Shown here piece by piece: positions 34,564 to 44,700 of a stretch of DNA of 57,531 nucleotides. The translations under genes and the position numbers were made by a program. A model generated the notes under the pieces. That model ran no database searches. It saw nothing but the letters and a program-made list of their open reading frames with translations, and was not told the DNA's origin. Positions within the stretch are counted from its first letter, which is position 1. Each line of letters opens with the position of its first letter. The stretch is from Gnetum montanum (taxonomy: Eukaryota; Streptophyta; Gnetopsida; Gnetales; Gnetaceae), in NCBI GenBank assembly GCA_015680685.1, contig MNCI01022355.1, positions 711,075 to 768,605 of the forward strand. Direction: 5' to 3'.

Positions 34564-36032
34564 ATGTGTGAACTCTCCTCTGCTTCTAACCAACCAATCA
34601 CTCGTCTCTTCGCATTAAGAAAACAACAAGCCTCACATTTTTCAAGTTTTATTCCTAGGAGAGCTTGGACTAGGATGGTAGCCAATCAACCCCCAGCTAC
34701 CTTGGTCAATAACCCCTTTAACTTCACTAACTACCACGACCTCCCAAAGTCACTCCAGAACCTAAATTTGTTCTATGACCTCACAAACCCTTCTAGTGAT
34801 GCCCGCCAACATGTACAATGTTTCAAAACCTTACTTGGGATCTACAACATTGTCCAAAATGATGTGGCATGTAGGGTATTTATGACAACTTTCAGAACCA
34901 AAGCAACCCAATGGTTTCTAATTCTCCCCAATTCCTCCATTAACTCATGATAGGAGTTCAAAAATAAGTTTTTGACTCATTTTGACAAATTCACAAGCCT
35001 TGCCATCGCATCTAGCAATTTCACCAACTTAAGAAAGCTACTTGAGGAAAATGTTAGGGATTACAACCTAAGATTCCTTCACCAATTGGCCTATGTGCCA
35101 AGTGAGATGCATCTACAACCTGATGGTATCCTCAACTTTTACCTTTCTACCATTGATCCTTTCTTTGCTTATGCCATCAAATCAAACCCTAACATAATAG
35201 AAATATAGGGAGCAATGGCTAAACCTGTGAAGCTAGAACAAATTACCCTTATGAATAACATTCAAACCTAACTTGGAATGATGAGTGTTAGCAATCCTAT
35301 GCAACATAATCCTCTACCAACTTTCCCAATGACCAACACTATGTTCTAAACTCTCGTTCCCCTTCAAATGACTTAACCTACAAATAGCTATTTTCAGGGT
35401 CCCATATTTTCTCCATTCCTACCATCTAACACTAGTTTGAATGAGGATCAATCAAAGGCCTTAATTCAATCCATCATAAACCCAAATGAGGTACCTAATC
35501 CTACTGAACCCCTAACTCAAACTCAAGATCAAATGCCCAAATATTAACTTCACTTCAAAAACTTTCCAACAAAGTAGTTGAACTAAAGCAAAACAACAAA
35601 AAGGGTCCTATACAACCAGAAAAGTCAAGTTCATCAACCAATGATGATTATTGCCACCTTCATAACACTAGGCAACATTTTGAGAAGACTTGTCCCCAAT
35701 TTTCAGCATTATTTGGTGACAACACCCAAGGTCAAAAAAATGGAAAATCTCCTATTATGGCCCTTAACGTACCTCGTCAAATAGAAAATGAAGAGGTTTC
35801 CTCATTGGAGCAAGTTATGGTAAACAACCCCAACCCACCTAATGCTTACTACCGTAGATTTAAAGACATCATAAACAACACACAACAACAAACTAGGAAT
35901 GACCCTTACACTCCTTCAAATAGAAGAGCTCCTAGTCAAAGTAACACAAATACTCAAACTGAGTCATCCCAAACAAATGCTCCACAACAATCAAACCCAC
36001 CTTCTATACTTAGAAGAACTCCACCTCAATAA
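34564..36032 (+). pseudogene. Gag pseudogene of Element 7
   Basis: Open stretches 34,564-34,950 and 34,972-35,208 share one frame, separated by one TGA (in place of a Trp-like codon before EFKNKFL). The retrotransposon gag core spans FKTLLGIYNIVQNDVACRVF, TKATQWFLILPNSSI and FDKFTS. A CCHC-like segment near 35,650 reads YCHLHNTRQHFEKTCPQF. A Gln/Asn/Ser/Pro-rich tail (35,757-36,032) ends in SILRRTPPQ. Only a few stops interrupt it, so it is better preserved than the Element 1 gag. Confidence 0.75.
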
Positions 36033-36074
36033 GAAGCTAAAGATAAACACAAGACTTATGATCTAGTTGAGGAT

Positions 36075-36740
36075 TTGAAGAAAACCAAAGCTAACATCTC
36101 AATGTATGACCTTTTACAATTTAAAAAAATGAAAAAGGTAGTTCAAGAGATAGTTCATACACTTGAAACTAGAAAAGAAACAACCCCAACCCCTAAAAGG
36201 CAAGTTCACTTCATAGAAATTCCAAACACATCGTTAGTAAAAAATGTAAACAATTCCATGATGAGTGAGAAAGAGCAACCTCCTTTCCTCACAACTCTAA
36301 TTATTTTAGAAAATAATTTTTACAAATTTTTAATGGATTCTAGAGCAACTGTTAGTGTCATGCCACTTGAGGTATGTAAGGCTTTAGGAGCAAAAATGAT
36401 ACCACAAATGAAAAATGTGATTCAACTTGATGGGTCTAATGTACCTATAGTAGGGTCATTAAAAGGAGTGAAAGTGCAACTTAAACAATACCCTACATTC
36501 ACATGTTACAAAGATATCCTAGTAGTTGACATGTCACCTACCTATGGTGTGCTCTTATCTAGGAATTTTGGAGCCAAGTTTGGGGGCTTCTTTAGATCAG
36601 ATTTCTCAGAGCTATTAATCCCTATCAGAGGAAAATATGAACCCTTCAACAAACAAGTAGTTATATCCTTGGATCAACAAAATCAATCTTTGGAAAATCA
36701 AGACACTAATCTTTATGTTGGGGTTATTAAGGTTGAGTGA
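36075..36740 (+). CDS. Retropepsin-like protease segment of Element 7
   Basis: Open for 221 residues. The N-terminal third is charged (KKMKKVVQEIVHTLETRKE). The active-site loop reads KFLMDSRATVSVMP, where D-S-G is D-S-R, so the invariant Gly is replaced and activity is doubtful. The second half has SPTYGVLLSRNFGAKFGG, comparable to the DxILGR-type region of retroviral proteases, with Ser in place of Gly. It is probably a fragment of Gag-Pol, not an independent gene. Just downstream the frame passes into the integrase tail. Confidence 0.65.
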   Translation: MKKTKANISMYDLLQFKKMKKVVQEIVHTLETRKETTPTPKRQVHFIEIPNTSLVKNVNNSMMSEKEQPPFLTTLIILENNFYKFLMDSRATVSVMPLEVCKALGAKMIPQMKNVIQLDGSNVPIVGSLKGVKVQLKQYPTFTCYKDILVVDMSPTYGVLLSRNFGAKFGGFFRSDFSELLIPIRGKYEPFNKQVVISLDQQNQSLENQDTNLYVGVIKVE

Positions 36741-37394
36741 AGTGAACATGTTGAAAATGACTATGTGAGTGAAATTTCAAAAATACTTGTCTCTCATGCA
36801 AATCCCATCCAATCATATCAAAGTTATAGAGAAGGTAAAGAAAGCTATGGAGATCCCTTGCCTTAGCAACAATACGATGGATGTCATCTAAGTGATCCAC
36901 CATCTTTAGGGGAAGATAAAGATGTAAGTAAAACCCTACATTTTAAAACATTTGAAGGTGTGCTAAGTTTTAACGACACATCCATGGAACATTCTCGTAG
37001 AAAGGAAATATCTGATTACCCACCAAGACCTAAACCTATCATTGAAACTTATCTCAAAGAAAGACTTGATACAAGCAAGTTAAGATTAGGTATTGATTTT
37101 CATAATCTTGAGCATCAACAAATTGTTAAACAACATCTTGACATGAAGCACACTGGTGAAGTCTTTAAGATAGGAGACCTAGTCTCAGAAAAAGGTACAA
37201 CATTTGACCAAGCAAATCTTCAAGGTAAGTTCTCTCCTATGTGGTCAAGCCCATTCTGGATTAAAGACATCATTGGCCCCAATGTGTACAAGGTTGTTGA
37301 TGTGCGAGGACATAAGTTACCTAGAAATTTTAATGCATTCCATCCAAAGCATTTCTACTCAGATGCCCCACGTGGACACCTAGTAGATTCTTAG
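36741..37394 (+). pseudogene. Integrase C-terminal remnant of Element 7
   Basis: Open at 36,960-37,394 (144 residues). The last 60 residues are a typical integrase C-terminal segment: FKIGDLVSEKG, GKFSPMWSSPFWIKDIIG, NVYKVVDVRGHKLPRNFNAF. No RT, RNase H or integrase core separates it from protease, so several kb of pol are missing. Stop at 37,392. Confidence 0.68.
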
Positions 37395-38648
37395 TTGCAT
37401 GTTTTCTTTCTCTTCGTCATGCATTTCATTTATATATAGTTGCATTTGCATATTTTCTTTGCATTTCCTTCTTGGCATATTGTTTTGATTTTTTCTTTGC
37501 ATATGATTTTAGTAATCATTATGATCTTTTGAGTTACTAGGTGTTGGGTCATTAGAACACCATCCGAAAATAATGTGAGTATAATCCTTTATATAATATT
37601 TCCTACTACTATTACATAAAATATCTTTTATACTATATATTTCAATAATGCTTTGATTCTTCTCAGTCTTTTTCAAGGTTTTAGTTTCTATAGTTATGTT
37701 GGATTATGGAGTATAAGATTTGTGCTAACTTATCATGTAATCATCATGATCATGTGAGTGTAGGATAGGTGATGTTGGAGAATGGTTGGCCATAATCACT
37801 AGGTGACCTTGAAAAATCCCACTTTCCCTCTCATAAGACCTAGCCCTCAAGTGTGATGATCCATGGTTACCTTGTGAACAATGGGGTGAAGTGTGTTCAT
37901 TTCCACTTAAGAACCCTTAGCCACCCAAGAGACTTGCTATGATGCTATCAAATTATAATTACAGGCACATACACAAGGGTTGAATTGCACCATGGGCAAA
38001 GTTTCCTCAAAAAGAAAAAAAAAAAGGAATGAGGACCATGTTCACTGGCAATATAGCTTATCGGCTAGACTTGTGTTGGAATTCCTACCTTAAGAATGAA
38101 GTACACCATGGGCAAAGTTTCCTCAAAAAGAAAAAAAAAGGGAATGAGGATCATGTTCATTAGCAGTGTAATAAGTTCTTAAGTGTGATGGGATCCAGCA
38201 GCTATCCTCATCCTAACTTCCATTTCCCCTTTTGAAGAAAAAAAAAGTTTCAAGGAAAAATCTGAAATTTTTGACTAGCCATAATCTAATATGAGCCTAT
38301 CCTCCTCATTAAGTTTAGTATGGGTCTTGTACTCAAAGTAGTCCCCATGCTATTGACTTTTACTTTGTAAGAAGATTGGGAAAGAAATCATAATTATATA
38401 TTTTAATTATATATAGATATATGTAGTTGAAATAAATAAAATTATATATTTAGAGTTCAATTAAATAAGATGGTGTGGTTTGGGTGGCCCACATCTAGTT
38501 CTCTTTTGATTATTTGGTTATTTTAATCATGTTTAGGTTAATATAGTTTACTTTGAAGTTTCCATTTGCTTGTTTTGTGATTCTCTACCTATTGCATCTC
38601 CTTTAAAAATTTCTATGGTCTTGTTCCTTGCACTTGCATGCAATTAAA
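37395..38648 (+). other. 3' noncoding region of Element 7 with a 114-bp spaced duplication
   Basis: No gene. A block with ATGGGCAAAGTTTCCTCAAA, an A-tract and GGAATGAGGA(C/T)CATGTTCA occurs twice (37,988-38,052 and 38,104-38,168). A TA-rich stretch lies near 38,395-38,425. Confidence 0.55.
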
Positions 38649-38663
38649 AGTTTGGGGGCTAAG
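38649..38663 (+). other. Polypurine tract of Element 7
   Basis: AGTTTGGGGGCTAAG immediately before TGTTGATG. Confidence 0.7.
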
Positions 38664-39696
38664 TGTTGATGTCAACACTCCCATGCTCGGTTGGGGCCAT
38701 AATTATCAATGTTTCCATTTCTCTCTCTTAATAACCACAATAAAAATCATGCAAGTAGTGGGAATTTAAACTATTGAGTGGTGGTCATTAATGATGGTGG
38801 TTACAGACATTAGTGACAAATGTTTTGGAAGTTATGGTAGTTACGATCATTAATGATGTGGTTATGGTCATTAGTAGCAACTGTTTTGGAAGTTACCACG
38901 ATTACGGACATAAGTGGACACTTAATTGGAGAATGTGGGAGTTATTACACAAAAAGTGATAGCAGTTTTTGTAACTGTTACATGAAACGTACGCATCATT
39001 ATGGATGGCTGCAACAGCTATAAAATGGAGTCTAGAGGGGGGCTCTGGAAGGGAAGGAGGGCGAGAGTTCCAAAACAGGCTATGGCTATCAATCTGAAGG
39101 GGCAACTTCCTCTCCACTAAGCAGTAGTTTCCTCTTTTTTTTTTTTTTTTACAGGCTTCTAGTTGATCTTTGAGGAGGGTCCAAGGCAGGAGCCAACAGC
39201 TCAAAATCAGATCCTTGCAGGTCTTCTTGGCAACGACAGGAGCTTGTCACGGTGGTGCAAATGTGGGTGAACGATCTTCCTTTCTATGGTGGTGCACAAA
39301 AGGCGGCAAACGATGGCAGGCTTTGAGAACTACAATTATTGCACTGTGTGGATTGCAATGGGTAGTCTCTCTCTTTCTCTTTCTCTCTCTCTCCCTCTCT
39401 TGTGGCGATCACAGTCTTTCTGCCCAACAGTGGATACCATTGGTAGTCATGGACTAGCAACATTAGCAGGACCAAGGAAAATTCAGTTCTTTTAATTACT
39501 TATTGTATTGAAGACAATTATTTAATTTAAGTTCCAAATTTCTTTCTAGTTTATTATTTGCAAAAGACCACATAGCCCTCTCCAGCTGAGACTATTCCTG
39601 GGTTTCCGTACCCATACTGGAGACATCCTAGGCAATAGTCTCCTTAAACCAGTTTCTTTCTCAGTAATTGGTGTGACCAAAATTTATGCATCAACA
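38664..39696 (+). mobile_element. 3' LTR of Element 7
   Basis: 1033 bp, TGTTGATGTCAAC to GCATCAACA. U3 repeats at 38,775-38,920, TATA-type GCTATAAAATGG near 39,018, and an extended CT tract at 39,366-39,400. Open frames on either strand here are shadows in noncoding LTR. Confidence 0.82.
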
Positions 39697-40058
39697 GTTG
39701 TAAGTTTCAAAATGAGAAGACTTGAGATTTCTAAGGTTGAAACTATTGTTAACATTTTTGTAAGAAAATTATTTTGTTTGCCTTGAAGTTATTCTCTTAT
39801 TTTTTATTAATTTTTGTTGCTATCATTACTTATTTACATTTCTCCTACTTTAATGATATATTAAAATTAATAAATGTGATATTTGTTCAATGGATTTTAT
39901 GAATCTTTAGATGTAATAAAGCTTCATTTTATTGATTCATTTATAGTTGATAATTCACGATATGTCAAGGTATACTTGAGGATAGACTTTAATTCCAACA
40001 GTCACTAGGAGCAAAATTTGTGACCACAAAAACCATCAAAGAAAAAAGCACATGTAGC
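39697..40058. other. Intergenic DNA right of Element 7
   Basis: AT-rich; nothing recognised. May include an older unidentified repeat. Confidence 0.4.
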
Positions 40059-40187
40059 ATATTTGAAATTTCAAGCATTACAAATGCTAGGTATTTGAAA
40101 TTTCAACCATGCTACAAATACATGCCAGGTATTGCATATTTGAAATTTCAAGCGTCAATGTCAATGTTATGTATTTGAAACTCCAAC
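40059..40187. repeat. Four spaced copies of a TTGAAATTTCAA-type palindrome
   Basis: ATTTGAAATTTCAA at about 40,061-40,074, 40,093-40,106 and 40,138-40,151, and a decayed TTTGAAACTCCAA near 40,173. The core TTGAAATTTCAA is a perfect 12-bp palindrome. Located 1.6 kb upstream of the laccase. Confidence 0.65.
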
Positions 40188-40257
40188 CCTTCAACGACTG
40201 CATGTGGTTCTGCTAACTGCTGAACAACACTTCAAACAATATTAATTATGAAACTGA

Positions 40258-40483
40258 GAAGTGTAGTGGTGAATGAAGTCAGTTCATCTTACCCGTCCAA
40301 CAGCGACACCGTTCTTATCTGCCCACCGTATGGTGGACCACGTTTTCTGCGTGTATTTGACTGCGACACTTAGGAACTGTGATAGTGCATGAACTCTTTG
40401 TTCATCGTACCCATACAACAGCGACACCATGCTTATCGGCCCAGCGTACACCGCGTTTCCTGCGTGTATTTGACTGTAAGGTG
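40258..40483 (+). repeat. Imperfect direct repeat of about 110 bp
   Basis: Copy 1 is about 40,258-40,369, copy 2 about 40,376-40,483. Both hold CAACAGCGACACC followed by TGCGTGTATTTGACTG. More GC-rich and CpG-containing than the retroelements. An open stretch across copy 2 (40,379-40,684) looks like chance. Confidence 0.65.
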
Positions 40484-41227
40484 ACAGGCCTCGTTGGTTG
40501 CGGTCACCTTTGGTCTCGAAGCTCTGCTGGCCTGCTGACTTTGCTCCCCCTCCTCCAATTATGTACTACCGGCTCTTGGCGGTGCATGCAGAATCTTTTT
40601 CGTAGTTGCTTTTACACCAGCTACACCGATACCCAAGGTCAAGCGATAACTAATTGTTATCGTATAAATGCAATGCTTATTTAATAAATGCTTTAGATTT
40701 TTGAAAATAATGAAATGGAAACATTCTTTAATTACGTCAGCTGGCTCTTTGTGCGTTTGTTATAAAACCTTAATTTAATTTATTAGAAATGAAATCCCAG
40801 GAAAATTGATTTTTTAACAATAAATCTCATAGATTGAGAAATCTGCCAAGATATACCATAAATCAATAGTAAGGCAATATTGAAGCCCATTCAAGATCAG
40901 ATGGGATATTTGATCCAATGAATAATGCTATATTTTTATTGATTATTTTAATTTAGTATATTGTATATTGTTAATTTTGCGGCCAGCCAAAAACTAAAAT
41001 TTTTATATTTGATTTTTCACTCTCACTGAGCTCTTAGATGGAAAAAAAAAGAAATATGCTGCTACAAACGTAAGTTCATATAAGTGCTCTCTTTTGTTAA
41101 TATTGATAATTTTAATTCAATTTTTACACGGGTTTGTTCAGATTTTCCCGGTTTACCCATCGATTTTTCAATATATGATAAACTCTAAATTCTAAAATGT
41201 TATCACATCATCTGCTATACCAGGCCA

Positions 41228-41526
41228 TTATATCCAATTTGGAAATGTTTGGGCTTTTCACATTTAAGGGGGTGGCGACTTTATATCGAATTTGAAAACG
41301 TTTGGGATTTCCACATTTAAGTGGGTGGCGACTGGGCAGTCGTGAGACGATATGATACGAAACACAAACAATGCCAAAAACACCATCATGTGCATGGGCT
41401 TCTTCTTCCTCGATTGGTCTGCACCAACATCACATCATATTAGATTTGGAAATGCTTCGGGTTTTTTCACATTCAAGGTGGTTGGTAATGGTGACTGGGC
41501 AGTGGTGAGCCGATAGGATACGATAC
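41228..41526 (+). repeat. Promoter repeat: two tandem 53-bp units and a third divergent copy
   Basis: Units 41,228-41,280 and 41,281-41,333 differ at 6 of 53 positions by eye. The second unit plus its tail (GGGCAGTCGTGAGACGAT, to about 41,362) recurs at 41,436-41,526 (GGGCAGTGGTGAGCCGAT). All lie within 400 bases upstream of the laccase TATA box. Confidence 0.75.
41480..41486 (-). promoter_or_regulatory. AC-II type MYB element
   Basis: GGTTGGT on the plus strand, ACCAACC on the minus. AC elements are known MYB targets in phenylpropanoid and lignin genes. It is present only in the third copy of the promoter repeat, about 130 bases upstream of the TATA box. Functional role inferred. Confidence 0.5.
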
Positions 41527-41612
41527 CTGCTCCTACATCTGTTTGTCTGCGCAGGTGGCTTCCGTTTCGAGAGAAAGGTGCTCCTAATTATTAATGATAA
41601 GCTTGGCTGCCC

Positions 41613-41619
41613 TATAAAT
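41613..41619 (+). promoter_or_regulatory. TATA box of the laccase gene
   Basis: TATAAAT in CCCTATAAATGC, 134 bases upstream of the ATG. Transcription would be expected to start near 41,645, giving a 5' UTR of about 100 bases. Confidence 0.7.
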
Positions 41620-41746
41620 GCATTCCTACTGCCCAGGATTCTCATGTAGCAGCAAGTCAGTTAGCAACCTACATATCGATATTGTTGATCGTATGCATCA
41701 CAAAACCAAGATTCGCTCAAGCAGTTTCATCTATTAGAGATTTGGG

Positions 41747-44700
41747 ATGGGAAACACCGGGAGAATTCTGGGCATGGGGCTCCTGGTGGCACTGTGCCTG
41801 CAAGTGTTCTTTCTATCTTCCACGTTCGCGACTACTCGTGTCTTCAAATGGGTGGCAAGTGTCATTTAGTCATTTTATCTCTCTGGATTCTAGACTGTTT
41901 TGCTTATTTTCTATGCTACGTTTTTTTCATGTTTTGGGGAAGGGATGAAAATTGATAGTTTTGTGGCAGCTCCGAGAAACAAATGTATCAAGGATCTGCG
42001 GCACGCAGGAAGTGGTGACAGTGAATGGCCAGTACCCCGGGCCAACAGCCACGGTTCGCGAGGGCGACCAAGTCATCGTCAACGTCATCAACAGATGCAA
42101 ATATAACGCTACCATTCACTGGTAAAAACTATACGGCCACCTTTGGAATTTTGGCTGATAGCAGAACGCTTGAGGCTTATACTGGGAAAAATTGGTGAGG
42201 GGTAAGCTTCGTTTTTTGGGGGGCGGGGGAAAGACCACCATGGCTACGGTTTGTTCAATACCAATTCCGTTCACATTTTCATGAACAAAGCATTAGGGAT
42301 TTTTGTTCACCGCGTTTCCAGGTAGGTTTTATCCTTTTAACATGCATCTATTTATATATCATATCTAAAATACTAGAAAATGGGCATATAGACATTCTTA
42401 ATTAACGGAAACAATGATTGAAATTTAATATTAATAATTTATGGATAGGGATTTCTTTTACAACTCTTTAATTATAGTTTTACTTACCCTGATTCCTGAC
42501 CCACTTTTGCAAATTTTACCATTCCTTGCACGATTCGAAATGCCGTGAAACTTTGATTCTTACCTCTGAAATTCGGGATCTTGTAAAGCATAGCACCTCG
42601 GCGCGCTGTTTACATACTCTAGGTTAATTTCTTGTTGAAATCCCAATTTACCATGCCATGGATGAACGAAATTTGCTTTTTTTCTTCCTGGTCGGAAACA
42701 GGCATGGAGTTCTCCAGCTGCGCACAGGCTGGTCCGACGGGCCAGAATACATTACACAGTGTCCCATCCAGCCCGGCGCCAATTACACGCACAAATTCAA
42801 CATCACCGGGCAGCACGGCACAATGTGGTGGCACGCGCACTTCTCGTGGCTGAGAGCCACCGTGTTCGGTGCCTTCATCGTCCTTCCTCCACGGAACTTC
42901 GTTTACCCGTTCGAAAAGCCGCAGCACGAAGAAACCTTAATGCTCGGCGAGTGGTGGGATGCCAATCCCATGGACGTCATCGCCAAGGCCCTCGCTACCG
43001 GCGGTAGTGTCCAGGACCCCGACACACTCGTCATCAATGGCCAGCCCGGCAACCTCGTCAGATGCTCAAGTAATTTTTAATTTTAATTTTTGGTTGGTTG
43101 TGTTTGTACATGTTAAATGCACATAGATGTTGAGATTTTGTATATGAGTTCAGGACATAAGAGAAATTTTGAAAGAATTGGGATTAGTAGTTTTTTTCAT
43201 AGTTTTTTAATCTAGCGGTTGGTCACTGATATAACAATTTGAAAGAATTGGGATTAGCCATGCCAAGATTACTTCTACCTTTAAGGATTATGGAATGAAA
43301 TCTAACTCAACGTACGCTATGCATACATGTGTGCACAGATTCAACGAAGATAAACGTGACTGAAGGTGAGAAGGTGTACCTGCGGATAATCAACGTGGCC
43401 ATGAACACGGCCATGTTCGCAGGGGTGGCAAACCACACGCTCACGGTGGTGGCCGCGGATGCACATTACGTGCAGCCCTACAACACATCCTACATTTATA
43501 TAGACCCGGGCCAGACTCTGGACGTGGTGCTAACGGCGGACCAGCCCTGCGGGACGTACTATTTCGCGCCGCGCATGTGGGCCAACACCGGCACCTTTCT
43601 GACTGCCGTCGCGACCCCGGCCACCGCCATCATCGAATACAGCTGCTCCCCCAGCAACTCGACACCGGTATACCCGAATCTTCCCGATACGACCGACAAC
43701 AACGCTGTTGAGTCCTTCATCACGCAGCTGCAGGCCTTAGAGTCCTCGGACGTGCCCACCCAGTTGGACGAGGACATGTTGATCACCGTCAGTCTCAACC
43801 TTTTGCACTGCCCCGCCAACAAAAACTGCTCGGGGCCGTCCGGGGAGGAATTTGCTACGAGCTTGAACAACGTCTCGTTCCAGTTCCCCAGCGTCTCCAT
43901 TCTGAACGCCCACTACTACAACATCTCCGGCGTTTACACGCCCGACTTCCCGGACCGGCCTCCCAGGGAGTACAATTACACGGACGTCAACATTCAGCAG
44001 AGCGAGTGGTACACCGCTCGGGCCACGCGTGTGAAGAAGCTGCGCTACAATTCCACGGTGCAGATCGTGCTGCAGGGCACCGGCATCATGGGCGGCGAGA
44101 GCCACCCCATCCATCTGCATGGCCACGATTTCTACGTCGTCGGCCGTGGCTCCGGCAACTTCAACGCCACCACCGACACCGCCAACTTCAATCTCACTTA
44201 CCCGCTCAGTCGCAACACCGTCAGCATCCCTATTAACGGCTGGACCGCCATCCGCTTTGTTGCTAATAATCCTGGTAATCGCAGTACTTTTGGTTCGGAA
44301 GCTCATTCCATTTTTTTGTTACGTTACATGGCGAAGGCATAAATATTGTTTAAAAATAAAGTTTAGGGTTTCACGTTCAATCACCTAGGACACACAAAAC
44401 GCACACACATAGGTCATATCACAATACAATGGGATGCACCTGCATATCTATAAGGAATTCTCGCTGATAGTTAAGATTACAAAGAACCCATAAGCATTCC
44501 ACCCTCCTCGGCCCCCTTTTTCACACGAAAACAGCCTTTGAACAGTCTTGTACGGTGGTCCTATTTACTTTGTCGTGGTGTGAAAATGAATGCAAATTAG
44601 ATAACCAACATCAAATATACCCTTCTTACATATCATGCATCTTATCTTAAACTATGTTGCATATTGCTAGATCTTACCCTTAGTGTCAAAGGTTCCATGA

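Larger units (their letters stand above)
32987..39696 (+). mobile_element. Element 7: Ty3/gypsy-type element with gag, protease and integrase tail only
   Basis: Both LTRs are present. The 3' LTR is complete (TGTTGATG...CATCAACA, perfect inverted ends); the 5' LTR lacks about its first 40 bases. Gag and protease are largely open. RT, RNase H and most of integrase are deleted. The LTRs look more alike than those of Element 1, so this may be one of the younger insertions. The lineage (Tat/Ogre or Athila side) is not settled. Confidence 0.8.

Noticed and set aside
39170-39495. Open frames on both strands in the Element 7 3' LTR, also 33,188-33,738
   Set aside because: They lie in LTR sequence, recur in both LTRs, and cover CT-rich simple repeats.
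40379-40684. 101-codon open frame upstream of the laccase
   Set aside because: Overlaps a direct repeat, has no recognisable domain, and its frame is not kept in the other repeat copy.
41682-41948. Open frame overlapping laccase exon 1
   Set aside because: In a different frame from the signal peptide and running into intron 1; it begins at TTG, not ATG.
42759-43007. Alternative plus-strand frame within laccase exon 3
   Set aside because: Out of frame with a clear multicopper oxidase sequence; His/Arg-rich nonsense composition.
43559-44306. Long minus-strand open frames opposite laccase exon 4 (up to 189 codons)
   Set aside because: They are shadows of the GC-rich plus-strand exon, with Val/Gly/Asp/Arg-rich composition typical of antisense frames and no start or promoter context.
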